In this document: piece by piece, positions 1 to 12,168 of the stretch
Layout: every line of letters begins with the position of its first letter
Position numbering within the stretch: position 1 is the first letter of the stretch
Assembly: GCF_014779665.1 (NCBI RefSeq)
Contig: NZ_JACXYY010000001.1
Location: 124,001 to 188,000 of the forward strand
DNA from: Nocardioides hwasunensis
Lineage (GTDB): Bacteria > Actinomycetota > Actinomycetes > Propionibacteriales > Nocardioidaceae
DNA: 64,000 nt
Direction of reading: 5' to 3'
Notes under the pieces: model-generated
Database searches by the model: none
Told to the model about the DNA's origin: nothing
The model's input: only the letters and a program-made list of their open reading frames with translations
Translations under genes and position numbers: made by a program

Positions 1-233
1 CGGCACACCGTGGCCCCGGCGGCCTCCGCGACGGCCGCGGTGCGATCGCCCGAGCCGTCGTCGATCACGAGGAGGTCGGCCCACGGAACGCACTCGCGGA
101 TCTCGTCCAGGGTCCCGGTGATGCTGTCCTGCTCGTTCCACGCAGGCACGATCACCAGGACCCGAAGCCCTTCAGGTCCTTGCGGCACGCCCGCGATGCT
201 ACCAACGGTGCGCCGATCGTCCGGACGCGTCAT
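1..233 (-). CDS. Family 2 glycosyltransferase, N-terminal part (truncated by window edge)
   Basis: Reading the minus strand from 233 gives a short variable N-terminus and then LRVLVIVPAWNEQDSI and LLVIDDGSGDRTAAVAEAAG. These are the nucleotide-sugar binding strand and the DDGS/D loop of GT-A fold, family 2 enzymes that act at the membrane on lipid or polysaccharide acceptors. The ATG at 233 overlaps the stop of the upstream membrane protein as ATGA, which suggests translational coupling. A second start, GTG at 188, lies exactly 7 bases after the hexamer TAGCAT and would remove 15 poorly conserved residues; it could be an internal leaderless start. The C-terminus lies outside the window, so the acceptor and any membrane segments are unknown. 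Confidence 0.8.
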   Translation of the reverse strand, partial: MTRPDDRRTVGSIAGVPQGPEGLRVLVIVPAWNEQDSITGTLDEIRECVPWADLLVIDDGSGDRTAAVAEAAGATVC

Positions 234-1597
234 GCCTCACCCATCATGAGGGCCAGGCCCCAGGTGACGACGCCGAGCGCCAGCAGCACGTAGCGCAGCC
301 ACGGGCGTGGCCGGTCGATCAGGAGCGCGGCGGACAGCAGCGCCCACGGGAGCAACGAGTGGGCGTAGCGGCTGGGGAGCGGCACGTAGTTGTTCTCCAC
401 GAACCCGACGACGATCGCGAGCGCGGGAGCAGCCAGCACGGCGACCAGCACGGTGCTGGCGCCCACGATGCGGCGAACGGGGGCTGTGCCGCCCGACAGC
501 GCCAGGCCGACGCACCCGCCGATGGCGAGGGCGGTGGCGACCATGTAGACGGGCAGGCTGGTGACGCCCGTGGCGTACGGAGCAAGTGCTCCGCCACCCA
601 TGCTGGGCAGGAAGTTGCCCAGCTCGACGACCAGGTTGCTGCCCTTGAGCGGCTCCCCGAAGCCGAACTTGGGCTGTTCGCCGACCGCGAGCGCGGACCG
701 CAGGGCGATCCAGCAGCCCTGGGCGACGACAGAGACGACGATGGTCGCCAACGCCGAGACCGTGCGCCGGTCGACGACGAATCCGCGCAGGCGCGAGGCG
801 GGCCCGTCGGGGCGCTGCGAGGCCTCGTAGGCCGCGGTGAGCATCAGCACCAGCGCGGCGGCGCCGAAGCCGATGAGGTTCTGCAGCTTGAACAGGGTGG
901 CCAGGGCGCCCGCCAGTGGAAGGAGGACCAGCGCCCGTCTTCTGCCGTCGAGTGCCTGCATCGCCAGCAGGGCTGCGAGACCACCTGCGGCAAGAGCCGT
1001 GGCGTCCGTGGAGATGTAGGTGTTCCCCCAGTAGGCCGCGAGCGATCCCACCATGACGAGGTTCAGGCCCACCGCCACCGGGATCGGGACGTTGCGGCGC
1101 CGCATCGCGAGGTAGAGGAGCACCGCGCCGAGCGCGAGCCAGGCGCCGCCGACCATGCGGCCCGCACTCACGAAGTCCACGCCGGCCCAGATGAGGGGCT
1201 GGGCGAGGACGCGGGTGACGCCGAAGTACAGCGGTGTGTAGAGATCGGCGGTGGTGCCGCCCTCGATGGGGTATCCGACGCTGTTGGGCTTGCGGCACGC
1301 GGCCGGGTTGACCTGCATCTCGGGGATGTTGCGCACACCGTGGCAGACGACGTACTTGCGTGCGAAGAACGGCATCGCCTCGCCACGACGCACGATGCCG
1401 TGGTCCGCGACGTTCGCGTAGTAGCCGATGTACTGGTACTCGTCGATCGGGGACAGCATCTCGTGCTCGTTGACCTGGTCGGTCGTGAAGACGAACGACG
1501 CCACGATGAGCGCGAGCACGGCGAGCAGGTCGCCCCGCCGTCGCCACCAGGCGGGCTTCGGTCCCGACGAGGCACCCGCGTCCGCAACACCGTTCAT
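230..1597 (-). CDS. Polytopic GT-C-like membrane protein (DUF2142-like)
   Basis: A 455-residue protein with about ten hydrophobic segments. It begins with a short basic tail and a first membrane span near residues 20-38. The first extracytoplasmic loop carries an acidic IDEYQYIGYY stretch, the position where GT-C glycosyltransferases keep their catalytic acid. A later stretch, STDATALAAGGLAALLAM, also recalls GT-C/DUF2142 proteins. The acceptor is unknown. I chose ATG 1597 because the hexamer TAGGGT lies 7 bases upstream; a longer reading frame would run into the divergent gene. It is followed by the glycosyltransferase at 233 with a 4-base overlap and is divergent from a methyltransferase, so a role in cell-surface glycan or glycolipid assembly is inferred. 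Confidence 0.75.
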   Translation of the reverse strand: MNGVADAGASSGPKPAWWRRRGDLLAVLALIVASFVFTTDQVNEHEMLSPIDEYQYIGYYANVADHGIVRRGEAMPFFARKYVVCHGVRNIPEMQVNPAACRKPNSVGYPIEGGTTADLYTPLYFGVTRVLAQPLIWAGVDFVSAGRMVGGAWLALGAVLLYLAMRRRNVPIPVAVGLNLVMVGSLAAYWGNTYISTDATALAAGGLAALLAMQALDGRRRALVLLPLAGALATLFKLQNLIGFGAAALVLMLTAAYEASQRPDGPASRLRGFVVDRRTVSALATIVVSVVAQGCWIALRSALAVGEQPKFGFGEPLKGSNLVVELGNFLPSMGGGALAPYATGVTSLPVYMVATALAIGGCVGLALSGGTAPVRRIVGASTVLVAVLAAPALAIVVGFVENNYVPLPSRYAHSLLPWALLSAALLIDRPRPWLRYVLLALGVVTWGLALMMGEA

Positions 1598-1709
1598 GGA
1601 CCGGACCCTAACGAAGCCGTGAGGTCCCTTAAAATCCGCCATCGGCGGCCGGTGGGGACCGTGCGGATGTGTGTGTCCGGGCCGGTGGGCACGCGTTAGG
1701 GTGCGGCGC
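1598..1709. promoter_or_regulatory. Divergent pair of leaderless promoters
   Basis: The 112-base gap between two divergent starts holds the same hexamer on both strands. TAGGGT lies at 1605-1610 (minus) and at 1697-1702 (plus), each followed by exactly 7 bases and then ATG. With this spacing transcription should begin at or next to the start codon. No Shine-Dalgarno sequence is visible on either side. Confidence 0.65.
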
Positions 1710-2342
1710 ATGAGCAATCCCTCGGCGGACCAGCCCGACCACCACGCGCCCGACACCCGGTCGCAGGAGTACGCGGACCGGTTGCGCGACCTGAGCGGGG
1801 CGCGCTGGAAGCAGGTCCTGGACGTGCAGCGGCCCTATCGCTGGAACCTCCACCGACAGGGTCTGGGCAGGACTCTCGACGTCGGCTGCGGGATCGGCCG
1901 CAACCTGCTCAACCTCGGCGCCGGCTCGGTCGGGGTGGACCACAACGCGGAGTCGGTGGCCGAGTGCCGCGCACGCGGCCTCGAGGCCTACACGTCCGAG
2001 GAGTGGATGGGCGGCGCGGAGGTCGCCGTGCCCGAGTCCTTCGACGGCATGCTCGTCGCGCACGTGCTCGAGCACATCGAGCCCGAGCACTGGGAGGGGG
2101 TCGTGTCGGCCTACCTCCCCTATCTCCGGCCGGGCGGCAAGGTCATGATGATCTGCCCGCAGGAGAAGGGCTACACCACCGACGCGACGCACGTGCACTT
2201 CACCGACGGGGCCCAGATGGCTGCCTTCGCCGAACGCCTCGGGCTCGTGGTGGAGAAGAACTACAGCTTCCCGTTCCCGAGGTTCGCCGGGCGGTTCTTC
2301 CCCTACAACGAGTTCTGCCTCGTCGCGCGCAAGCCCGCCTGA
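1710..2342 (+). CDS. Class I SAM-dependent methyltransferase
   Basis: A 210-residue soluble protein. LDVGCGIGRNLLNLG near residue 53 is motif I of class I methyltransferases. GVDHNAESVAECRARGL follows as the acidic ribose-binding strand, then FDGMLVAHVLEHIE (motif IV region) and LRPGGKVMMICPQE (post-motif strand). The substrate cannot be read from the sequence. ATG 1710 is preferred over the upstream alternative at 1671 because of the leaderless hexamer 7 bases before it. It is divergent from a glycosyltransferase operon, so a role in modifying a surface sugar or lipid is possible but not shown. The gene ends 24 bases before the DUF2344 gene and may be cotranscribed with it. Confidence 0.8.
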   Translation: MSNPSADQPDHHAPDTRSQEYADRLRDLSGARWKQVLDVQRPYRWNLHRQGLGRTLDVGCGIGRNLLNLGAGSVGVDHNAESVAECRARGLEAYTSEEWMGGAEVAVPESFDGMLVAHVLEHIEPEHWEGVVSAYLPYLRPGGKVMMICPQEKGYTTDATHVHFTDGAQMAAFAERLGLVVEKNYSFPFPRFAGRFFPYNEFCLVARKPA

Positions 2343-2366
2343 CCCACCAGAGAGCAGTCCCGAGCC

Positions 2367-3095
2367 GTGCCCCAGCAGCAACCCGAGCAGCAAGCCCCGC
2401 CGGTCCAGCGCCTCCGCGTGCGCTACGCGAAGCGCGGCCGCCTCCGCTTCACCAGTCACCGCGACTTCAGTCGCGCCTTCGAGCGCGCGGTGTTCCGGGC
2501 GCGGGTGCCGATGGCGTACTCGTCCGGGTTCAACCCGCACCCGCGCATCTCCTACGCCGGTGCGGCGCCCACCGGCTCGGCCAGCGAGGCCGAGTACCTC
2601 GAGCTGGCGCTCGCCGAGGTCGTCGTGCCGGCCGACGTCCACGCCATGCTCGACGAGGCCCTCCCGCCCGGGCTCGACGTGATCGAGGTCGTCGAGTCGC
2701 CGGGCGGCTCCCTGGCCGACCTGCTCGAGGGCAGCCGGTGGCGCATCGACCTGGCCGCCGACCGTGGGACCACGGTGGGTGCCGTCGCTCGCTTCCTCGA
2801 CGCCGAGGAGGCACTGGTGGAGCGGATGACCAAGAAGGGCATGCGTGAGTTCGACGCGCGCGGAGCCGTCGTCTCGCTGGTGGTCCTGCCCGCCGACGAC
2901 GCGCCCGAGGGACGGACGTCGATCGAGGTCGTGCTGCGCCACGGCACTCCGGCGGTGCGTCCGGACGACGTGCTCCGGGGGTTGGCCTCGGTGGCGTCGC
3001 TGGAGGCGGGGGAGTCGCCGCTGATGACCCGCCTGGCCCAGGGGCCGTTGACCGATTCGGGCGACATCGGCGACCCGCTGGCGGTTCGCACCTAG
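2367..3095 (+). CDS. DUF2344 / TIGR03936 family protein
   Basis: A 242-residue protein with the family hallmark RLRVRYAKRGRLRFTSHRDF near residue 15, followed by YSSGFNPHPRISYAGAAPTG. The family is usually encoded directly after a B12-binding radical SAM protein (TIGR03960) and may assist it; the biochemical role is not established. Here that partner is absent. The upstream neighbours are a methyltransferase and glycosyltransferases, so the partner, if present, lies beyond the window edge. The downstream neighbour rne is the one commonly seen in actinobacteria. The start is GTG 2367 with only a weak upstream purine stretch. The C-terminal third has no motif I recognise. Confidence 0.85.
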   Translation: MPQQQPEQQAPPVQRLRVRYAKRGRLRFTSHRDFSRAFERAVFRARVPMAYSSGFNPHPRISYAGAAPTGSASEAEYLELALAEVVVPADVHAMLDEALPPGLDVIEVVESPGGSLADLLEGSRWRIDLAADRGTTVGAVARFLDAEEALVERMTKKGMREFDARGAVVSLVVLPADDAPEGRTSIEVVLRHGTPAVRPDDVLRGLASVASLEAGESPLMTRLAQGPLTDSGDIGDPLAVRT

Positions 3096-3419
3096 GGATC
3101 CGCACGGATCGTGTGCGATACTCGCCACGTTCGACGCCCCGACGAGAGCCGGGATACGTCGAGCCGACGACGTTCTCGCTGCCTGCCAGGTGTGGGCGGC
3201 ACCCCGAGCGGGTGGACGTCACCGGACCGCGACGCGGCCAGCAGGAGTCGGTGACAGCGACTCCGTGGTGGCCCGGCGACCGCGGCAGGTGATGGATCAG
3301 CTTCTCGGAGACGCATCCTGCGGAGGGGTCGCCGCCACAGAAGCTTTGCGTCTCCCTTCTCGCCCGGCGAGGACGGTGGACGCCGTATCGGCACCGTCTC
3401 GGTGCCCGAGGAGCACCAC
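3096..3419 (+). promoter_or_regulatory. Structured 5' leader of the RNase E/G gene
   Basis: This 324-base gap begins with a palindrome (GATCCG-CA-CGGATC, 3097-3110) right after the upstream stop. A GATACT hexamer at 3117-3122 is a plausible -10 element, giving a leader of about 290 bases. Visible stems are GGAGTCG/CGACTCC at 3244-3250 with 3258-3264, GGAGACGCA/TGCGTCTCC at 3307-3315 with 3347-3355, and GGCACCG/CGGTGCC at 3390-3396 with 3400-3406. Two further pairings compete with or cross these: CGGCGACC/GGTCGCCG at 3274-3281 with 3327-3334, and AGCTTCT/AGAAGCT at 3299-3305 with 3339-3345. The last hairpin ends one base before the Shine-Dalgarno GAGGAG (3408-3413). RNase E is known to control its own mRNA through its leader in enterobacteria; a similar role here is inference. 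Confidence 0.6.
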
Positions 3420-6776
<3,357 letters not shown>

Positions 6777-6805
6777 CGACGTGGCACCGGGCGGCGGACG
6801 TCGTT

Positions 6806-6835
6806 TTGCCCGGTCGCCACCCGATCCCGTACTCT
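6806..6835 (+). promoter_or_regulatory. Promoter of rplU-rpmA
   Basis: TTGCCC at 6806-6811 and TACTCT at 6830-6835 are separated by 18 bases, a good match to a housekeeping sigma promoter. Transcription would start near 6842, leaving a leader of about 150 bases before rplU. Leaders of L21 genes can bind the protein product in other bacteria. I could not find a clear L21-binding fold here. Confidence 0.6.
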
Positions 6836-6990
6836 TGACCGTCGGTGTCCAGCACACCTTCCCTGCGCGCCCGCCCCGCGGCGTAGTCGCCCGAAGCTCC
6901 ACATGGACTTCACGGCGGTGTCGTGCGCAGACCCGTTTCTTCAGACCAGTCGTCAAACCCGCAGCAACGCATCGAGGAGAGTGACTCGCC

Positions 6991-7290
6991 GTGTACGCAG
7001 TCGTGCGCAGTGGCAGCAAGCAGCAGAAGGTTGCCGTCGGCGACGTCATCGAGATCGACGCGCTGGCCGCAGCCGGTGACACCCTCACCCTGCCCGTGGT
7101 GATGGTCGTCGACGGCGACAAGGTCACCGCGACCGGCCTCGACAAGGCGAGCGTGACCGTCGAGGTCACCGGCCGCACCAAGGGCCCGAAGATCATCATC
7201 CAGAAGTACAAGAACAAGACCGGCTACAAGAAGCGCCAGGGTCACCGCCAGAAGTACACCCAGGTGAAGGTCACCGACATCTCCCTCTGA
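6991..7290 (+). CDS. rplU: 50S ribosomal protein L21
   Basis: A 99-residue protein of normal L21 length. It opens MYAVVRSGSKQQKVAVGDVI, the conserved L21 N-terminus, and contains KIIIQKYKNKTGYKKRQGHR, the basic loop that contacts 23S rRNA. The start is GTG 6991 with GAGGAGAG about 9 bases upstream. It is followed 44 bases later by rpmA, the universal partner, and then by obg. The cluster supplies two late-assembling large-subunit proteins together with the GTPase that checks 50S maturation. Confidence 0.98.
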   Translation: MYAVVRSGSKQQKVAVGDVIEIDALAAAGDTLTLPVVMVVDGDKVTATGLDKASVTVEVTGRTKGPKIIIQKYKNKTGYKKRQGHRQKYTQVKVTDISL

Positions 7291-7334
7291 GCACTCGCTC
7301 GAGGTCGACTCGTCTCTTCCAGAAGGACTGAACA

Positions 7335-7589
7335 ATGGCTCACAAGAAGGGTGCCGCGAGCACCAAGAACGGCCGCGACTCGAACTCGCAGCGCCTCGGC
7401 GTGAAGCGCTTCGGCGGCCAGGTCGTCGGCGCCGGCGAGATCATCGTCCGTCAGCGCGGCACGCACTTCCACCCGGGCACCGGCGTGGGTCGCGGCGGCG
7501 ACGACACCCTGTTCGCCCTGCAGGCCGGTGCCGTCGAGTTCGGCACCCGCCGCGGTCGCCGCGTCATCAACATCACGCCCGTCGACTGA
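7335..7589 (+). CDS. rpmA: 50S ribosomal protein L27
   Basis: An 84-residue protein beginning [20 protein letters not shown], the flexible L27 tail that reaches the peptidyl-transferase centre, followed by [23 protein letters not shown]. No N-terminal cleavage extension of the Firmicutes type is present. A Shine-Dalgarno sequence, AGAAGGA, precedes the ATG. It is downstream of rplU and upstream of obg, as in most bacteria. Confidence 0.98.
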   Translation: MAHKKGAASTKNGRDSNSQRLGVKRFGGQVVGAGEIIVRQRGTHFHPGTGVGRGGDDTLFALQAGAVEFGTRRGRRVINITPVD

Positions 7590-7684
7590 GCCTGCGAAGT
7601 CGACACAAGGGCGGGAGATTGAGGAGAGCTCGGCTCAGATCCGAGCTTGCGAGGAGCTGAGCGACTCGTCTTGAAGTCCGACCA

Positions 7685-7719
7685 CCACAGGGCGTCCCCG
7701 ATCGGGGCGCCCTTTGTGG
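7685..7719 (+). terminator. Hairpin between rpmA and obg
   Basis: The arms CCACAGGGCGTCCCC and GGGGCGCCCTTTGTGG pair over about 14 base pairs with a two-base AA bulge and a GATC loop. Only a short T run follows the right arm, so it may terminate partially, letting the ribosomal protein genes be expressed more strongly than obg. Confidence 0.5.
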
Positions 7720-7752
7720 TTTCGAGGCTCGCTCCGCTCGCACCTCAACCAC
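7716..7752. repeat. Imperfect palindrome of the GAGCG-N-AGCGAG type
   Basis: This 37-base stretch starts GTGGTT and ends AACCAC, with CTCGCTCCGCTCG in the middle. I recall very similar palindromes as dispersed intergenic repeats in Nocardioides and related genomes; that is memory, not a search. A related core, GAGCGAAGCGAG, occurs twice between ilvB and ilvN (56357-56423). Confidence 0.4.
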
Positions 7753-7773
7753 CGAGAGAATTGAAGGAATCCC

Positions 7774-9345
7774 ATGGCCATCCCGACGTTCGTCGACCAC
7801 GTCACGCTGCACCTCGCAGCCGGACGAGGTGGCAACGGTGTGGCCTCGGTCCACCGTGAGAAGTTCAAGCCGCTCGGTGGCCCCGACGGCGGCAACGGTG
7901 GTCAGGGCGGGTCGATCATCTTGGAGGTCGACACGAGCGTCACGACCCTGGTCGACTATCACCACAGCCCCAAGCGACGCGCGGAGAACGGTGGCCAGGG
8001 CGCCGGAGACCACAAGAACGGCGGCAACGGCAAGGACCTGACCCTCGTGGTCCCCGACGGCACCCTCGTTAAGGACAGCCGAGGCAACGTGCTGGCCGAC
8101 CTGGTGGGCCAGGGGACGACCCTCGTCATCGCGGCGGGTGGTCGTGGGGGACTGGGCAACGCGGCCCTCGCCTCCTCCAAGCGCAAGGCCCCGGGATTCG
8201 CGCTGCTGGGCGAGCCCGGGGACGAGCTCGACGTACGCCTCGAGCTCAAGGTCGTCGCCGACGTCGGCCTGGTCGGGTTCCCGAGCGCCGGCAAGTCCTC
8301 ACTGATCGCCGCCATCTCGCGCGCGCGGCCCAAGATCGCGGACTACCCGTTCACCACGCTGGTGCCCAACCTCGGTGTGGTCACCGCGGGCGAGACGACC
8401 TTCACCGTCGCCGACGTGCCGGGCCTCATCGAGGGTGCTGCGGAGGGTCGCGGCCTCGGCCACGACTTCCTGCGCCACATCGAGCGGTGCGCCGCCCTCG
8501 TCCACGTGGTCGACACCGCCTCGATCGAGCCGGGCCGCAACCCGCTCGACGACCTGGAGATCATCGAGGGCGAGCTGTCGCGCTACGGCGGGCTCGAGGA
8601 CCGGCCCCGTCTCGTCGCGCTCAACAAGGTCGACGTGCCCGACGGCCAGGACATCGCCGACATGGTGGTCGAGGAGCTGCGCGCCCGCGACCTCCGGGTC
8701 TTCGAGGTCAGTGCCGCCTCCGGGTCGGGCCTGCGTGAGCTCACGTTCGCGATGGCCGAGATCGTGGCCGCCGCCCGTGCGGAGCAGCCCGCGGTCGAGG
8801 CCCAGCGCATCGTGCTGCGCCCGCAGGCCGTCGACGGCGGTGCCGACTTCGAGGTCGTCGCGACCGAGGACGGGTGGCGCGTGCGCGGCACCAAGCCCGA
8901 GCGGTGGGTGCGACAGACCGACTTCAGCAACGAGGAGGCCGTGGGCTTCCTCGCCGACCGGCTCAACCGGCTCGGGGTGGAGGACAAGCTGGTGGCCCTC
9001 GGCGCGGAGGAGGGCGACACCGTCCTCATCGGCCCCGAGGACAACTCGGTCGTCTTCGACTTCAAGCCCAGCATCGAGGCGGGTGCCGAGATGCTCGGCC
9101 GTCGTGGTGAGGACGAGCGCCTGCGTGAGGTCCGACCCGCGCGTGATCGTCGCCGCGACATCGCGGAGGCGATGGAGACCAAGGCCGAGGAGGAGGCGCG
9201 CGCCGACGTGGCCCGCCGCCTCGACGAGGCGAAGGGCAAGAAGGGCCGTACGCGCAGCACCGGCAGCTCGGGCGTCGGTCCGATGTCCTACGAGATCGGC
9301 AGCAAGGACGACCCCGACTGGGGCGGGGAGCAGGACTCGGAGTGA
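7774..9345 (+). CDS. obg: GTPase Obg (CgtA)
   Basis: A 523-residue ribosome-associated GTPase in late 50S assembly and stress signalling. The Obg fold (residues ~1-160) shows the glycine-rich loops [17 protein letters not shown] and [13 protein letters not shown]. The G domain has GFPSAGKSS at ~168 (G1), DVPGL (G3) and NKVD (G4). An OCT domain follows ([16 protein letters not shown]...), then a charged tail of about 90 residues that is typical of actinobacteria. ATG 7774 has GAAGGAA upstream. The stop overlaps the proB start by 4 bases (GTGA). Confidence 0.97.
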   Translation: MAIPTFVDHVTLHLAAGRGGNGVASVHREKFKPLGGPDGGNGGQGGSIILEVDTSVTTLVDYHHSPKRRAENGGQGAGDHKNGGNGKDLTLVVPDGTLVKDSRGNVLADLVGQGTTLVIAAGGRGGLGNAALASSKRKAPGFALLGEPGDELDVRLELKVVADVGLVGFPSAGKSSLIAAISRARPKIADYPFTTLVPNLGVVTAGETTFTVADVPGLIEGAAEGRGLGHDFLRHIERCAALVHVVDTASIEPGRNPLDDLEIIEGELSRYGGLEDRPRLVALNKVDVPDGQDIADMVVEELRARDLRVFEVSAASGSGLRELTFAMAEIVAAARAEQPAVEAQRIVLRPQAVDGGADFEVVATEDGWRVRGTKPERWVRQTDFSNEEAVGFLADRLNRLGVEDKLVALGAEEGDTVLIGPEDNSVVFDFKPSIEAGAEMLGRRGEDERLREVRPARDRRRDIAEAMETKAEEEARADVARRLDEAKGKKGRTRSTGSSGVGPMSYEIGSKDDPDWGGEQDSE

Positions 9346-10460
9346 GCGACCGCGCGGGGCTGGTGCGCGCTGCTCGGCGCATCGTGGTCAAGGTCGGCTC
9401 GTCGTCGCTGACCACCGCCGCGGGTGGGATCGACCCGGGGCGGGTGCGCCGGCTCGTGGAGGTTCTCGCGGCCGCCCGCGATGCCGGCGCGGAGGTGGTC
9501 CTGGTGTCGTCGGGTGCGATCGCGGCAGGTCTCGCGCCTCTCGGGCTGAAGAAGCGTCCGAGCGCGCTGCCCGCGCAGCAGGCCGCCGCGTCGGTGGGCC
9601 AGGGTCTGCTGGCGCACCGCTACCAGGAGGAGTTCGCCCGCCACGGCATCGTGACCGGACAGGTCCTGCTGACCGTCGACGACGTCACCCGGCGTGCCCA
9701 CTACCGCAACGCCCACAACACCTTCGCCAAGCTGATCGAGCTCGGTGTCCTCCCGATCGTCAACGAGAACGACACGGTCGCGACCTCGGAGATCCGCTTC
9801 GGTGACAACGACCGGCTCGCTGCGCTCGTGGCCCACCTGGTGCACGCGGACCTCCTCGTCCTGCTCTCCGACGTCGACGGCCTCTACGACGGCCCGCCGA
9901 GCCGCACGGGGTCCCGGCTCGTCCCGGTCGTGCACTCCGACGCCGACCTCGCCTCGGTGGTGATCGGCTCTGCCGGCTCCTCGGGCGTCGGCACCGGCGG
10001 GATGACCACGAAGGTCGATGCCGCACGGATCGCCACCGGCGCCGGCATCGACGTGCTGCTCACCTCGGCCGACCAGGCCGCGGCCGCGCTGTCGGGCGCC
10101 GAGGTCGGCACCCACTTCGAGGCCACCGGCAAGCGGCGTCCGACCCGGCTGCTGTGGCTGGCGCACGCGACCTCGGGCCAGGGCACGCTCACGCTGGACG
10201 ACGGCGCGGTGCGTGCCGTCGTCGAACGTCGCGCCTCGCTGCTCGCGGCCGGCGTCACCGCCGTCGGCGGGACCTTCGTGGCCGGCGACGCCGTCGACCT
10301 GCTGGCCACCGACGGGACCGTCGTCGCCCGCGGGCTGGTGAACTTCGACGCCGACGAGCTGCCCACCCTCCTCGGGCGCTCGACCAGTGAGCTCAAGTCC
10401 GCGCTGGGCGCGGCCTATGAGCGCGAGGTCATCCACCGCGACGACCTGGTGCTGCTCTAG
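9342..10460 (+). CDS. proB: Glutamate 5-kinase
   Basis: A 372-residue enzyme that phosphorylates glutamate, the first step of proline synthesis. The amino acid kinase domain starts [13 protein letters not shown] and includes [12 protein letters not shown] and [21 protein letters not shown]; a C-terminal PUA domain begins near [27 protein letters not shown] 9342 overlaps the obg stop by four bases. proA, which often follows proB, is not next to it nor elsewhere in the window. The stop shares a CTAG tetranucleotide with the convergent downstream gene. Confidence 0.97.
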   Translation: MSDRAGLVRAARRIVVKVGSSSLTTAAGGIDPGRVRRLVEVLAAARDAGAEVVLVSSGAIAAGLAPLGLKKRPSALPAQQAAASVGQGLLAHRYQEEFARHGIVTGQVLLTVDDVTRRAHYRNAHNTFAKLIELGVLPIVNENDTVATSEIRFGDNDRLAALVAHLVHADLLVLLSDVDGLYDGPPSRTGSRLVPVVHSDADLASVVIGSAGSSGVGTGGMTTKVDAARIATGAGIDVLLTSADQAAAALSGAEVGTHFEATGKRRPTRLLWLAHATSGQGTLTLDDGAVRAVVERRASLLAAGVTAVGGTFVAGDAVDLLATDGTVVARGLVNFDADELPTLLGRSTSELKSALGAAYEREVIHRDDLVLL

Positions 10461-10777
10461 TCCGGAGCCGCGAGGACCTCGTCGAGCTCGTCCATCGTGC
10501 TGCCGAACGCCGCAGCCAGGTCGACGTCGTAGGCGTCGGCGAGGGTCAGCACGCTCCAGAGGCAGTCGGCCAGCTCGTGTGCCAGCGCCTCGTCGAGGTC
10601 ATCGCGAGGCCGCACGCCCGCCTTGCCCTGCACGAGCTTGGCCAGGTCGCCCACGTCGCCGAGGAAGCCGAGCATGATCTCCTCGGTCGTCCACGAGCGC
10701 CCGTAGGCGTTCGCCTCGACCTCGGCGTACCGCGCGCGCACCGATCGGGCTCGCTCCTGCATCTGCTGGAACTCCAT
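10457..10777 (-). CDS. MazG-like NTP pyrophosphohydrolase-fold protein
   Basis: A 106-residue all-alpha protein with EEIMLGFLGDVGDLAKLV and ALAHELADCLWSVLTLADAYDVDL. This is the EExxE/ExxD pattern of the MazG/HisE/dUTPase-alpha superfamily, which hydrolyses nucleoside triphosphates. In the first helix the usual EExxE is relaxed (EEIMLGFLGD), so activity is uncertain. ATG 10777 follows CAGGAT by 7 bases, a leaderless arrangement. It is convergent with proB, and its TAG stop overlaps the proB TAG in CTAG. Confidence 0.75.
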   Translation of the reverse strand: MEFQQMQERARSVRARYAEVEANAYGRSWTTEEIMLGFLGDVGDLAKLVQGKAGVRPRDDLDEALAHELADCLWSVLTLADAYDVDLAAAFGSTMDELDEVLAAPD

Positions 10778-10973
10778 GGCCGTGATCCTGCCGCAGCGAC
10801 GTCCTCAGCCGAAGGAGCGGGGAAGGTCCAGCGCGGCGGCCAGGCGCTCGGCGTACGGCCGGCGCTCCTCCGGGGTCCGGACGCGGACGTGGTTCCTCCG
10901 TCCGGGCGAACGGGGTGTGAAGGTGGCCACGCGGGGCGGGATCGCGGAGGTGGCCGCGTAGGCTTGGCAGGTC

Positions 10974-12155
10974 ATGACCCAGCCGCTCGTCTACCTCGAC
11001 CACGCCGCGACCACGCCCATGCTGCCGGTCGCCGTCGAGGCGATGACGCGGCAGCTCGCCGGGGTGGGCAACGCCAGCTCGCTCCACGCCTCGGGCCGTG
11101 GTGCCCGACGCGTCGTCGAGGAGTCGCGCGAGTCCATCGCGGGGATGATCGGCGCGCGCCCCGCCGACGTCGTCTTCACCTCCGGCGGCACCGAGTCCGA
11201 CAACCTCGCGCTCAAGGGCATCTTCTGGGCGCGCCGTGCCGAGGACCCCCGCCGCACCCGCATCCTGTCGACCTCGATCGAGCACCACGCCGTCCTCGAC
11301 CCGCTGCACTGGCTGGCCGAGACCGACGGTGCGGAGGTCGAGCTCCTGCCGGTGGACTCCGAGGGCCGCCTGCGCATCAGCGTCCTGCACGAATCCATCG
11401 CGCGCGACCCGGGCTCGGTGGCCCTGATCTCGGTCATGTGGGCCAACAACGAGGTCGGCTCGCTGCAGCCGATCGACGAGGTCGTCGCCCTCGCCGCCGA
11501 GCACCGGATCCCGGTCCACACCGATGCCGTGCAGGCGGTCGGGCAGGTGCCGGTCGACTTCGCCGCGTCGTGCGTCGACGCCCTGACCTTCACCGGGCAC
11601 AAGGTCGGCGGCCCCTACGGCGTCGGCGCCCTCGTCGTACGCCGTGACCTGGCCGTGAGTGCCCTCGTGCACGGTGGCGGGCAGGAGCGCGACATCCGCA
11701 GCGGCACCCTCGACGTCCCGGCGATCGCGGGTCTCGCGGCGGCGGTGGAGGCATCGGTCAAGGCCCAGCACGACCACGCGATCCGGATCGCAGAGCTCCG
11801 CGACGACCTGGTCCGCCGCGTGGTCGAGGTGGTGCCCGACGCCCACCTGCACGGTGCTCCGACCGGTCCGCTGCGGCTTCCCGGCAACGCCCATCTCGGC
11901 TTCCCCGGCTGCGAGGGCGACTCGCTGCTGATGCTGCTCGACGCCCGGGGCATCGAGTGCTCGACAGGCTCGGCCTGCTCGGCCGGCGTACCGCAGCCGT
12001 CCCACGTCCTTCTTGCGATGGGTTGCACCGACGACGAGGCCCGGCACTCGCTGCGCTTCTCGCTCGGCCACACCACCACGCCCGCCGACGTCGACGCGCT
12101 CGTCGCGGCCATCGGCCCGGTCGTGGAGCGCGCCCGCGCGGCGAAGTCGCGATGA
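10974..12155 (+). CDS. Cysteine desulfurase (IscS/NifS family)
   Basis: A 393-residue PLP enzyme that takes sulfur from cysteine as a protein persulfide. Visible are [11 protein letters not shown] at the N-terminus, [22 protein letters not shown], the PLP lysine K210 in [11 protein letters not shown] and the catalytic C335 in STGSACSAG. Short loops around the cysteine fit the IscS-like group. It is followed 13 bases later by mnmA, so its likely job is to supply sulfur for 2-thiouridine in tRNA. TAGGCT at 10959-10964 lies 9 bases before the ATG and is a possible leaderless promoter. Confidence 0.93.
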   Translation: MTQPLVYLDHAATTPMLPVAVEAMTRQLAGVGNASSLHASGRGARRVVEESRESIAGMIGARPADVVFTSGGTESDNLALKGIFWARRAEDPRRTRILSTSIEHHAVLDPLHWLAETDGAEVELLPVDSEGRLRISVLHESIARDPGSVALISVMWANNEVGSLQPIDEVVALAAEHRIPVHTDAVQAVGQVPVDFAASCVDALTFTGHKVGGPYGVGALVVRRDLAVSALVHGGGQERDIRSGTLDVPAIAGLAAAVEASVKAQHDHAIRIAELRDDLVRRVVEVVPDAHLHGAPTGPLRLPGNAHLGFPGCEGDSLLMLLDARGIECSTGSACSAGVPQPSHVLLAMGCTDDEARHSLRFSLGHTTTPADVDALVAAIGPVVERARAAKSR

Positions 12156-12168
12156 GAGCGGACCGCTG

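Noticed and set aside
1671..1709. N-terminal extension of the methyltransferase (start at 1671)
   Set aside because: The added residues are Arg/Val-rich without conservation, and the leaderless hexamer would lie inside the coding region.
10776..10961. A 61-codon ORF between the MazG-like and desulfurase genes
   Set aside because: Arg-rich translation with no motif and no ribosome site; the region is better explained as two promoters.
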